Shown here: piece by piece, positions 57,381 through 64,000 of the stretch
Layout of the letters: every line of letters begins with the position of its first letter
How positions within the stretch are numbered: the stretch's first letter is position 1
Assembly: GCF_022317005.1 (NCBI RefSeq)
Contig: NZ_CP081006.1
Location: 4,402,001-4,466,000, forward strand
DNA: 64,000 bases
Origin: Mycobacterium sp. IDR2000157661
GTDB taxonomy: Bacteria > Actinomycetota > Actinomycetes > Mycobacteriales > Mycobacteriaceae
Reading direction: 5' to 3'
Translations under genes and position numbers: made by a program
The notes under the pieces: generated by a model
Databases searched by the model: none
Told to the model about the DNA's origin: nothing
The model's input: only the letters and a program-made list of their open reading frames with translations

Positions 57381-57403
57381 TCCGCTCTTCGCGCAAGCGT
57401 TCA
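57381..57403 (-). repeat. Copy of the short dispersed repeat just upstream of tesB
   Basis: On the coding strand of tesB the sequence reads GATGAACGCTTGCGCGAAGA, one base different from the copies at the start of the HIT gene. It ends about 14 bp before the tesB ATG. See also 3898-3917 and 62781-62842. Confidence 0.5.
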
Positions 57404-57411
57404 TCGCCGTA

Positions 57412-58323
57412 TTACCAGCCTCGTTCGGCGAGGCGATGCGGGGTTGCGACGTCCTCGACGTTTATGCCGACCATCGCTTCACCCAGTCCCCGCGAGACCT
57501 TGGCCAGCACATCGGGATCGTCGTAGAACGTGGTGGCCTTGACGATCGCGGCGGCGCGGGCGGCGGGATCGCCGGACTTGAAGATGCCCGAGCCCACGAA
57601 CACGCCCTCGGCGCCGAGTTGCATCATCATCGCCGCGTCGGCCGGGGTGGCGATGCCGCCGGCGGTGAACAGCGTCACCGGCAGCTTGCCTGCCCGGGCG
57701 ACCTCGACCACCAGATCGTATGGCGCCTGCAATTCCTTTGCGGCGACATACAACTCGTCCTCGGACAACGATGTGAGGTGACGGATCTCGCCGCCGATCT
57801 TGCGCATGTGGGTGGTCGCGTTGGACACGTCGCCGGTGCCGGCTTCACCCTTGGAGCGGATCATCGCCGCGCCTTCGGTGATGCGGCGTAGCGCCTCGCC
57901 CAGGTTGGTCGCCCCGCAGACGAACGGCACCGTGAACTTCCACTTGTCGACGTGGTGGGCGTAATCGGCGGGAGTGAGCACCTCGGACTCGTCGATGTAG
58001 TCCACACCGAGGCTCTGCAGGATCTGTGCCTCCACGAAGTGCCCGATGCGCACCTTGGCCATCACCGGGATGGTGACCGCGGAGATGATGCCCTCGATGA
58101 GATCAGGATCACTCATCCGGGCGACCCCGCCCTGGGCCCGAATGTCGGCCGGGACGCGTTCGAGCGCCATGACGGCCACCGCGCCGGCGCCCTCGGCGAT
58201 GCGCGCCTGCTCGGGGGTGACGACGTCCATGATGACGCCGCCCTTGAGCATCTCGGCCATGCCGCGCTTGACCCGCGCGGTACCGGTCTGGGTGACCGAC
58301 CCGTTGTTCGGTGCGGTATCCAC
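57412..58323 (-). CDS. pdxS: Pyridoxal 5'-phosphate synthase subunit PdxS
   Basis: The B6-forming lyase, 303 residues, making PLP from ribose 5-phosphate, glyceraldehyde 3-phosphate and ammonia from PdxT. It has the TIM-barrel signatures GVIMDVVTPEQARIAEGAGA, ADIRAQGGVARMSDP, the catalytic Lys in PVMAKVRIGHFVEAQ, YIDESEVLTPAD and the phosphate-binding FTAGGIATPADAAMMMQLG with GVFVGSGIFKSG. Start GTG 58323 has GGAGGA upstream and matches the mycobacterial protein; the frame extends a little further to 58371. The family Lys that follows (GEAGTGDVSNATTHMR) is present. Confidence 0.96.
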   Translation of the reverse strand: MDTAPNNGSVTQTGTARVKRGMAEMLKGGVIMDVVTPEQARIAEGAGAVAVMALERVPADIRAQGGVARMSDPDLIEGIISAVTIPVMAKVRIGHFVEAQILQSLGVDYIDESEVLTPADYAHHVDKWKFTVPFVCGATNLGEALRRITEGAAMIRSKGEAGTGDVSNATTHMRKIGGEIRHLTSLSEDELYVAAKELQAPYDLVVEVARAGKLPVTLFTAGGIATPADAAMMMQLGAEGVFVGSGIFKSGDPAARAAAIVKATTFYDDPDVLAKVSRGLGEAMVGINVEDVATPHRLAERGW

Positions 58324-58389
58324 TGCTATCTCCTCCGAATCGCTACTGATCCAGTTTAGGGTCAGGTGCAAATGTGTTGAATCCGCATC

Positions 58390-59424
58390 TCAGCGGATCG
58401 ACTGCAGTTCCCGCCGCGCCACCCCGTCGCGCGCGTCAGCGATCGCATTGGCTTGTTCCAGCAATTCGCCGAGTTGCAGCGGGTAGACGGTTTCGCCCCT
58501 GGCGACCAGTTCCTCAATCATTGTCGCATCACACCAGCGGTGGCCGTGAATATAGGCCCGCTCCAGGCCGGTGCGCCCCGCGGCCGAGGGCTCGAAGTGC
58601 CGCGTGCGGTGCACGAAGAACATCTCCTCGCTGCGGATGACCGAACCGTTGAAGTCGATCACCGCATCCCGCCGCCACACCGGACCGATCATGTCGGTGG
58701 GCTCGACCCGCAGACCGGTCTCCTCGGCGATCTCACGGGCCGCGGCCTGTGCCAGCGTCTCCCCCGCCTGCACGGCGCCGCCGACGGTGAACCACCAGCG
58801 CGGCTCTGGGCCGCCCGAACCGTCCCGCCGAGCGGGGTCCGATCCGCACAGCAGCAGCACCGCGCCCCTGTCGTCGAGCAGCACGATGCGCGCCGAGACG
58901 CGTTTGTTCACCGAAGGCACCGGTTCGGGCCGCTCGACGATCTCGAAATACGTCGGCAACGCCGCTGTTCCGCCCAGCCGCAGAATCCGCACCGCGGGCC
59001 GTTCGCGCAGTGCGAGCGTGTCACGGACCGCGTCGTTGTGGAAGCGTCTGGCCAGCAGCACCCGCGCTTCGGAGTCGGCCAGCTCGGCCACCAGCGGTAG
59101 CGGCAGCGACGCGGGCTCCACCGCCGCCAGCGCAGCCGACAGCTCGTTCTCGGCCGCTTCGCGCGCATGCCGCGGCGCCCGTTCGGCGGCGTCGGCCAGT
59201 GCCGCCAGCCGCTTGCCCTCCGGGCCGCCGCCATAGGCGTCGACGGCGACCGCGCGGGCCACCACGGCGCGCCGGGCCAACACGCCGTCGAGCGCCTGCC
59301 AGGACAGGTCGTAGCGGACATGCAGCCGGTCCAGCCGGTGCGCGGTCTGCAACGCCCATGCGCCCACGGCCAGGATGATCACCACCAGCACCGCCAGCGT
59401 GATCACCACCAACCAGGTGATCAC
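58390..59424 (-). CDS. Nudix hydrolase with N-terminal membrane anchor (Rv2609c-like)
   Basis: A 344-residue protein. One N-terminal transmembrane helix (about residues 3-25, TWLVVITLAVLVVIILAVGA) is followed by an Ala-rich helical region to about residue 180 and then a Nudix domain with an intact box (G-x5-E-x7-REIAEETGL, in GAVQAGETLAQAAAREIAEE onward) near residue 218. The enzyme should hydrolyse a nucleoside diphosphate linked to another group, but its substrate is unknown. The start overlaps the pimA stop (ATGA), so it is translationally coupled with the PIM cluster, and its membrane position fits a role near PIM synthesis (inference). Confidence 0.86.
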   Translation of the reverse strand: MITWLVVITLAVLVVIILAVGAWALQTAHRLDRLHVRYDLSWQALDGVLARRAVVARAVAVDAYGGGPEGKRLAALADAAERAPRHAREAAENELSAALAAVEPASLPLPLVAELADSEARVLLARRFHNDAVRDTLALRERPAVRILRLGGTAALPTYFEIVERPEPVPSVNKRVSARIVLLDDRGAVLLLCGSDPARRDGSGGPEPRWWFTVGGAVQAGETLAQAAAREIAEETGLRVEPTDMIGPVWRRDAVIDFNGSVIRSEEMFFVHRTRHFEPSAAGRTGLERAYIHGHRWCDATMIEELVARGETVYPLQLGELLEQANAIADARDGVARRELQSIR

Positions 59425-60593
59425 CGCACGCCGCCGCTCGTCCGCCGTGGCTTGGTCCGCGTCGCACCCTCCCCGGCGACCGTCACCTTGATGCTCGAAC
59501 CCGAGACCGTTTCGTAGACCCGCATGATCTGACGCGCCACCACCGACCAGTCGTAGCGCTGGACGGCGTCCGCGCCCGCCGCGATGTAGCGACGGCGCAA
59601 CTCGTCGTCGGCGAGCACCTCGATCAGCCCGTTGGCCAACGCATCGGCGTCGTCGATAGGCACCAGCAGTCCCGCCGCCCCGTCCTCGAGCACCCGCCGG
59701 AAGGCGTCCAGGTCGCTGGCCACCACCGGTGTGCCCGCAGCCATCGCCTCCACCAGCACGATGCCGAAGCTCTCGCCGCCGGTGTGCGGCGCGCAGTACA
59801 CGTCGGCGCTGCGCATCGCCGACGCCTTCTGCCGGTCGTCCACCTGGCCGAGGAATCGCAGGTGTCGCGCGAATCGGCCTGCGTCATCGCGCAGTTCGTC
59901 CTCGTCGCCGCGGCCGACCACCAGAACCTCGATATCGGGGAATCGTTCGACCAGTCGCGGCAGCGCCCGCAGCAGCACGGCCACGCCCTTGCGAGGCTCG
60001 TCGTAGCGGCCCAGGAAAAGCACCGATCGGCCCGTCCGCGGGTATCCCTCGAGCGGTGGCGCATCCGCGAACGACGCCACGTCGACACCGTTGGGAATCT
60101 CTACCGCATCGCTGCCCAGCGCCTCCATCTGCCAGCGCCGTGCCAGATCCGACACCGCGATTCTGCCGACGATCTTCTCGTGCATCGGCCGCAAGATCGG
60201 CTCGAACACGGTGAGCGTCAACGACTTCGTCGTCGAGGTGTGGAAGGTCGCCACGATCGGGCCTTCGGCGATGTTGAGCGCCAGCATCGACAGGCTAGGC
60301 GCGTTGGGCTCGTGCAGGTGCAACACGTCGAACCGGCCGTCGGCCAGCCATCGCTTCACCATGCGGTGGGTGGCCGGCCCGAACCGCAGCCTGGCGATGG
60401 AGCCGTTGTAGGGGATCGGCACGGCCTTGCCGCCCGAGACGACGTAGTCCGGCAGGTCGGCGTTAGGCGAGGCGGGTGCGAGCACGCTGACGTCGTGGCC
60501 CCGATCGTGCATCACCTTGGCCAGTTGCAGCACGTGCGACTGGACTCCCCCGGGCACGTCGAACGAATACGGGCACACCATGCCGATGCGCAT
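59421..60593 (-). CDS. pimA: Phosphatidyl-myo-inositol mannosyltransferase PimA
   Basis: A 390-residue GT4-family glycosyltransferase that transfers the first mannose from GDP-mannose to phosphatidylinositol on the cytoplasmic face of the membrane. It begins MRIGMVCPYSFDVPGGVQSH, with the glycine-rich GGVQ loop; VLHLHEPNAPSLSMLALN, VLFLGRYDEPRKGVAVLLRA and the nucleotide-binding E-x7-E in GGESFGIVLVEAMAAGTPVV are all present. It is essential in mycobacteria. It is the fourth gene of the thrS-HIT-pgsA-patA-pimA order and overlaps a short ORF at its start. Confidence 0.96.
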   Translation of the reverse strand: MRIGMVCPYSFDVPGGVQSHVLQLAKVMHDRGHDVSVLAPASPNADLPDYVVSGGKAVPIPYNGSIARLRFGPATHRMVKRWLADGRFDVLHLHEPNAPSLSMLALNIAEGPIVATFHTSTTKSLTLTVFEPILRPMHEKIVGRIAVSDLARRWQMEALGSDAVEIPNGVDVASFADAPPLEGYPRTGRSVLFLGRYDEPRKGVAVLLRALPRLVERFPDIEVLVVGRGDEDELRDDAGRFARHLRFLGQVDDRQKASAMRSADVYCAPHTGGESFGIVLVEAMAAGTPVVASDLDAFRRVLEDGAAGLLVPIDDADALANGLIEVLADDELRRRYIAAGADAVQRYDWSVVARQIMRVYETVSGSSIKVTVAGEGATRTKPRRTSGGVR

Positions 60594-60634
60594 CAGACCG
60601 GCCTCTTCTTCGCGTTCTTCGCACGGCCGCTCAT
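60593..60634 (-). CDS. Possible 13-residue basic ORF coupling patA and pimA
   Basis: A 14-codon frame, MSGRAKNAKKRPV, starts at an ATG that overlaps the patA stop (ATGA) and ends at a TGA that overlaps the pimA ATG (TGATG). It may keep ribosomes moving across the 37-bp gap between the two genes. It is too short to judge as a protein; chance cannot be excluded. Confidence 0.3.
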   Translation of the reverse strand: MSGRAKNAKKRPV

Positions 60635-61569
60635 GAGCCCGTCTCCAGGGCGGCCCGCCGCGCCGCGGGAAGGTCGGCCAGCCACTGCGGCTGCATCATG
60701 TGCCAGTCGGCCGGGTGCGCGGCGATGTTGCTGGCGAACCGGTCCGCCAGCGCCTGGGTGATGACGGTGACATCACCCGACGAGGCGTCCACCTCCGGGA
60801 ACACCTGCATGCCCCAGCCGTCGCGCTCGAACCAGCAGTGCACCGGCAGAAGCGCCGCACCGGTGGCGATCGCCAGCTTTGCCGAGCCCGCGGGCATGCG
60901 GGTGGCCTCGCCGAAGAAGTCGACCTGCACCCCGCTCCGGCTCAAGTCGCGCTCGGCCATCAGGCACACCACCCCGTTGGACCGCAACCGCTCCAGCAAC
61001 ACGTCGAACGGCGGCCGGTCACCCCCGGTCAGCGGGACCACCTCGAAGCCCAGGCTCTCGCGGTATGCGACGAACCGGTTGTACAGCGACTCGGGCTTGA
61101 GTCGCTCGGCGACGGTGGTGAACGTGCCGTGATTCTGCACCAGCCACACCCCGGCCATGTCCCAGTTTCCGCTGTGGGGCAGCGCCAGGATCGCGCCGCG
61201 TCCCGCGTCGAGCGCCGACCAGAGGCGGTCGATGTCGTGCACGACGAGTTCTCGGCCGAGCGCTTCGTGGTTCATGGTGGGCAACCGGAACGCCTCTCGC
61301 CAGTACCGCGCGTAGGAGGCCAGCGAAGCGCGCATCAGCCCGTCAGGCAACCGCTCGGGCGACACACCGACCACCCGGGCGAGGTTCTTGCGCAGCTGTT
61401 CCGGTCCACCGCCCCGCGCCGCGTAGTGTGCGCCGGCCTCAAATGCGTTCCGCGCGAAGAATTCCGGCATCGCGCGAACGAGTCGCCAGCCGGTGGCATA
61501 CCCCCAGTCCGCGATCCGGCCACCCAGTGGGCCGGCCGGGGCCGTCGGTCCGGAGGGGGTGGTCGTCAC
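60631..61569 (-). CDS. patA: Phosphatidylinositol mannoside acyltransferase
   Basis: A 312-residue acyltransferase (Rv2611c type) that acylates a mannose of PIMs, using palmitoyl-CoA. It belongs to the LpxL/HtrB-like lysophospholipid acyltransferase superfamily; the catalytic HxxxxD is visible in LALPHSGNWDMAGVW near residue 129, and LMAERDLSRSGVQVDFFGE plus RMPAGSAKLAIATGAALLP follow. It starts at GTG 61569, overlapping the pgsA stop by four bases; the longer frame upstream is the shadow of pgsA. It lies at the membrane surface. It is followed by the short ORF and pimA. Confidence 0.94.
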   Translation of the reverse strand: MTTTPSGPTAPAGPLGGRIADWGYATGWRLVRAMPEFFARNAFEAGAHYAARGGGPEQLRKNLARVVGVSPERLPDGLMRASLASYARYWREAFRLPTMNHEALGRELVVHDIDRLWSALDAGRGAILALPHSGNWDMAGVWLVQNHGTFTTVAERLKPESLYNRFVAYRESLGFEVVPLTGGDRPPFDVLLERLRSNGVVCLMAERDLSRSGVQVDFFGEATRMPAGSAKLAIATGAALLPVHCWFERDGWGMQVFPEVDASSGDVTVITQALADRFASNIAAHPADWHMMQPQWLADLPAARRAALETGS

Positions 61570-62240
61570 GGCTCTTTCGCCTCGGTTCCGTCGCTCCCGT
61601 CGCCGTCGTCGCGCTTGGCGAGCCGGTCCATCGCCCCGGGCGACGTCCGCACCTCGTGCACCCGCTGGCCGAGCGTGATCAGGCTCGTCACCGCCAGCAC
61701 CCACATCGCGACGTGCAGCAGCCACGGCACCCCGAACAGCCCCGACAGTCCCGCCCCGAGCAGCACGATGATCAGCCGCTCGGGCCGCTCGATCAGCCCC
61801 CCCTCGGCCGACAGCCCGCTGGCTTCGGCGCGTGCCTTGATGTAGGAGATGACCTGCGCGGTCACCAGGCAGATCGCCGTGGCGACCACCAACGACGGGC
61901 TCTGCATGCCGAACGCCGCCCACCACAGCAGTCCGCAGAATATGGCGCCGTCGCTGATGCGGTCACAGGTGGCGTCCAGCACCGAGCCGAAGCGGGTGCC
62001 GCCACCGCGCTGCCGGGCCATCGCCCCGTCGAGCATGTCGGCGAGCACGAAGATCCACACGGCGAACGCGCCCCACCACAGTTGGCCGATCGGGAACAGG
62101 GTCAGTGCACTGATCACCGACCCCGCGGTGCCCAGGATCGTGATGCTGTCGGGCGTGAAGCCCGCCTTCAGCGCGCCCTTGGCGATCGGCGTGCTCAGCT
62201 TCTCGTAGGCCGCCCTGGTCAGTAGATAGAAATCGCTCAC
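61566..62240 (-). CDS. pgsA: Phosphatidylinositol phosphate synthase PgsA
   Basis: A 224-residue CDP-alcohol phosphotransferase that makes phosphatidylinositol phosphate from CDP-diacylglycerol and inositol phosphate, the lipid precursor of PIMs. The family motif is complete (DMLDGAMARQRGGGTRFGSV followed by LDATCDRISD, the DGxxAR-x8-GxxxDxxxD pattern). About six transmembrane helices are present, and VISYIKARAEASGL and IERPERLIIVLLG are conserved. GTG 62240 was chosen because it overlaps the HIT-gene stop (GTGA) as throughout this cluster; ATG 62255 would add five residues. It is between the HIT gene and patA. Confidence 0.94.
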   Translation of the reverse strand: MSDFYLLTRAAYEKLSTPIAKGALKAGFTPDSITILGTAGSVISALTLFPIGQLWWGAFAVWIFVLADMLDGAMARQRGGGTRFGSVLDATCDRISDGAIFCGLLWWAAFGMQSPSLVVATAICLVTAQVISYIKARAEASGLSAEGGLIERPERLIIVLLGAGLSGLFGVPWLLHVAMWVLAVTSLITLGQRVHEVRTSPGAMDRLAKRDDGDGSDGTEAKEP

Positions 62241-62851
62241 TTCTGATTGACCCATTCGGTCGCCAGCAGTTCACGGGTCTCGCGCAGCAACTGCGGCACC
62301 ACCTTCGAGCCGCCGATGATGGTGATGAAGTTGGCGTCGCCGCTCCAGCGCGGCACCACATGCATGTGCAGGTGCTCGGCCAGCGAGCCGCCCGCCGACT
62401 TGCCGAGGTTGAGTCCGACATTGAACCCGTGGGGCCGCGACACCGCCTTGATCACCCGGATCATCTTCTGTGTGAACGACATCAACTCCAGGCTCTCGTC
62501 GACGGTGAGGTCCTCCAGCTCCGAGACCTGCCGGTAGGGCACCACCATGGAGTGCCCGGGGTTATACGGATACAGGTTGAGCACCACATAGACCAACTCG
62601 CCACGGGCCACCACCAGGCCCTCCTCGTCGGGCATGGTGGGGATGTCGGTGAACGGCTGCTCGGATTTTCCCGAGCCCGCCGTCTCCCCTTTCAGCGGGC
62701 CTTCGGCGATGTAGGTCATCCGGTGCGGCGTCCAGAGGCGCTGCAGGTGATCGGGGTCGCCGGCCCCCCGGTCGACTATTCTCTGCTCTTCGCGCAAGCG
62801 CTCATCGTCAATCCTCTGCTCTTCGCGCAAGCGCTCATCGTCGCGTGTCAC
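62237..62851 (-). CDS. HIT-domain protein (Rv2613c-like AP4A phosphorylase)
   Basis: A 204-residue histidine-triad protein. The triad EHLHMHVVPRWSGDANF is near residue 155, and VYVVLNLYPYNPGHSMVVPY and PHGFNVGLNLGKSAGGSLAE surround it. The M. tuberculosis orthologue Rv2613c is an AP4A phosphorylase; its sequence over the HIT part is nearly the same. It starts at GTG 62851, overlapping the thrS stop. Its N-terminus carries a perfect duplication of 11 residues (DDERLREEQRI twice), encoded by a 33-bp repeat unit, so it is about nine residues longer than the M. tuberculosis protein. Confidence 0.92.
   Translation of the reverse strand: MTRDDERLREEQRIDDERLREEQRIVDRGAGDPDHLQRLWTPHRMTYIAEGPLKGETAGSGKSEQPFTDIPTMPDEEGLVVARGELVYVVLNLYPYNPGHSMVVPYRQVSELEDLTVDESLELMSFTQKMIRVIKAVSRPHGFNVGLNLGKSAGGSLAEHLHMHVVPRWSGDANFITIIGGSKVVPQLLRETRELLATEWVNQK
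62781..62842 (-). repeat. Tandem 33-bp repeat containing the dispersed motif, inside the HIT gene
   Basis: Two identical 29-bp copies (62781-62809 and 62814-62842) are separated by four bases, so the period is 33 bp. On the coding strand each reads GATGAGCGCTTGCGCGAAGA within it. They encode consecutive DDERLREEQRI-like residues in the HIT protein and match copies before tesB (57381-57403) and at 3898-3917. Confidence 0.85.
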
Positions 62852-64000
62852 TTCGGCACGCCTGCATTGACGAGATCGGCTGTCGGCGCGGCATTCTGGC
62901 GGTCGGCGATCCACGTTGCGATGGCCTCGACCGCATCGTCGCGCGGCACGCCGTTGAGCTGGGACCGGTCACCGAAGCGGAAACTGACGGCGCCCGCTTC
63001 GACGTCCCGGTCACCGGCGACCAGCATGAAGGGCACCTTCTGGTTGGTGTGGTTGACGATCTTCTTCGCCATCCGGTCGTCGCTGCTGTCGACTTCGGCG
63101 CGGATACCGCGCAACTTCAGTTGCTCGGCCATGCCGTTGAGGTACGGGATGTGGTCGTCGGCGACCGGGATGCCGACCACCTGCACCGGCGCCAACCAGG
63201 CTGGGAACGCGCCTGCGTAATGCTCGGTGAGAATGCCGAAGAACCGCTCGATCGACCCGAACAGCGCGCGGTGGATCATCACCGGCCGCTGCCGCGATCC
63301 GTCGGCGGCGGTGTACTCCAACTCGAAGCGCTCCGGGAAGTTGAAGTCCAGCTGGATCGTCGACATCTGCCAACTGCGGCCGAGTGCGTCCTTGACCTGC
63401 ACCGAGATCTTCGGTCCATAGAACGCCGCGCCACCGGGATCGGGCACCAGATCCAGCCCGGAGGCCGCGCCCACCTCGGCCAGCACGGCGGTCGCCTCCT
63501 CCCACAGCTCGTCGGAGCCGACCGACTTCTTGGGATCCTTGGTCGACAGTTCGAGGTAGAAGTCGGTCAGCCCGTAGTCGCCGAGCAGGTCGAGCACGAA
63601 GCGCAGCAGCGAGTTCAGCTCGTCGCGCATCTGTTCGCGCGTGCAGTAGATGTGCGAGTCGTCCATCGTCAGACCCCGGACCCGGGTGAGGCCGTGCACG
63701 ACCCCGGACAGCTCGTAGCGGTACACGGTGCCGAATTCGAAGAGTCGTAGCGGCAGTTCGCGATACGACCGCCCGCGCGACCGGAAGATCAGGCAGTGCA
63801 TCGGGCAGTTCATCGGCTTGAGGTAGTAGTCCTGCCCCGGCTTGCGCACCGAGCCGTCGGCGTTGAGTTCCGCGTCGAGGTGCATGGGCGGGAACATGCC
63901 GTCGGCGTACCAGTCGAGGTGGCCGGAGATCTTGAACAGCTCGGCCTTGGTGATGTGCGGCGAGTTGACGAACTCGTAGCCGGCCTCGCTGTGCTTGCGC
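62848..64000 (-). CDS. thrS: Threonyl-tRNA synthetase, C-terminal part
   Basis: The gene runs off the window; only the 3-prime 383 codons are here. It is a class II synthetase charging tRNA-Thr. The zinc Cys and surrounding site is in YLKPMNCPMHCLIF, motif 2 in FGTVYRYELSGVVHGLTRVR, the second zinc ligand His in TMDDSHIYC, motif 3 in MIHRALFGSIERFFGILTE, and the C-terminal anticodon domain contains LKLRGIRAEVDSSDDRMAKK. The frame continues upstream beyond the ATG at 63897 with HITKAELFKISGHLDWYADG, confirming that the true start is outside the window. The stop overlaps the HIT gene start. Confidence 0.96.
   Translation of the reverse strand, partial: RKHSEAGYEFVNSPHITKAELFKISGHLDWYADGMFPPMHLDAELNADGSVRKPGQDYYLKPMNCPMHCLIFRSRGRSYRELPLRLFEFGTVYRYELSGVVHGLTRVRGLTMDDSHIYCTREQMRDELNSLLRFVLDLLGDYGLTDFYLELSTKDPKKSVGSDELWEEATAVLAEVGAASGLDLVPDPGGAAFYGPKISVQVKDALGRSWQMSTIQLDFNFPERFELEYTAADGSRQRPVMIHRALFGSIERFFGILTEHYAGAFPAWLAPVQVVGIPVADDHIPYLNGMAEQLKLRGIRAEVDSSDDRMAKKIVNHTNQKVPFMLVAGDRDVEAGAVSFRFGDRSQLNGVPRDDAVEAIATWIADRQNAAPTADLVNAGVPK

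Noticed and set aside
1..64000. tRNA or rRNA genes, riboswitches, prophage or plasmid genes
   Set aside because: No tRNA cloverleaf-type sequence with a TTCRA loop, no rRNA and no phage or plasmid gene was recognised by eye; a covariance-model scan would be the decisive test.

Overview
The window is GC-rich actinobacterial DNA with short gaps, many ATGA/GTGA gene overlaps and frequent GTG/TTG starts. Gene content and order follow the Mycobacterium chromosome block that in M. tuberculosis runs from about Rv2572c (aspS) to Rv2614c (thrS). I therefore read it as the chromosome of an environmental, probably fast-growing Mycobacterium (Mycolicibacterium). The species is not determined. Orthologue statements come from recalled synteny, not from a search.

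Layout. 1-6.9 kb: the end of a thiolase, a deazaflavin-type reductase, an SDR, aspS, a frameshifted ketopantoate-reductase-like gene, an SRPBCC protein and a carboxylesterase. 6.9-12.4 kb: a zinc metallopeptidase, a DUF885 protein, a metallo-beta-lactamase-fold hydrolase, an NmrA-like protein, a TetR regulator and a mycofactocin-type SDR. 12.5-17.9 kb: an acyl-CoA catabolic island (thioesterase, TetR, amidohydrolase, two acyl-CoA dehydrogenases) with two copies of one palindromic operator. 17.9-22.8 kb: a radical SAM protein under a consensus SOS box, diverging from a HelD/HelR-like gene preceded by a rifamycin-associated-element-like sequence, then haloalkane dehalogenase and a small secreted protein. 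23-27.8 kb: a complete urea ABC transporter operon urtABCDE. 27.8-28.6 kb: a small membrane protein bracketed by two copies of a palindromic repeat.

28.6-41 kb is conserved core: hisS, a glyoxalase-II-like hydrolase, two tandem cyclophilins, a DUF4333 lipoprotein, relA, apt, a peptide-binding lipoprotein, secF, secD, yajC. 41.3-48.2 kb: GABA/aminoaldehyde catabolism (gabT and an aldehyde dehydrogenase), an SDR/MerR pair, a methyltransferase and two membrane proteins. 48.2-50.5 kb: ruvCAB with an SOS-like box. 50.5-55.9 kb: a mechanosensitive channel, a TetR/hydrolase pair, the YebC protein and an acyl-CoA dehydrogenase. 55.9-64 kb: pyridoxal-phosphate synthase genes around tesB, then the phosphatidylinositol-mannoside cluster thrS-HIT-pgsA-patA-pimA-Nudix, transcribed leftward.

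The most notable regions are the bidirectional control region at 18.9-19.1 kb (DNA damage one way, probably rifamycin the other), the TetR palindromes, several -10 hexamers placed so that transcription would begin at the start codon, and a short repeat found at the 5-prime ends of three genes. No tRNA, rRNA, CRISPR array, insertion sequence or prophage is visible. No gap between genes exceeds 300 bases; the longest (about 41038-41311 and 22758-23003) hold promoter-type sequence only.
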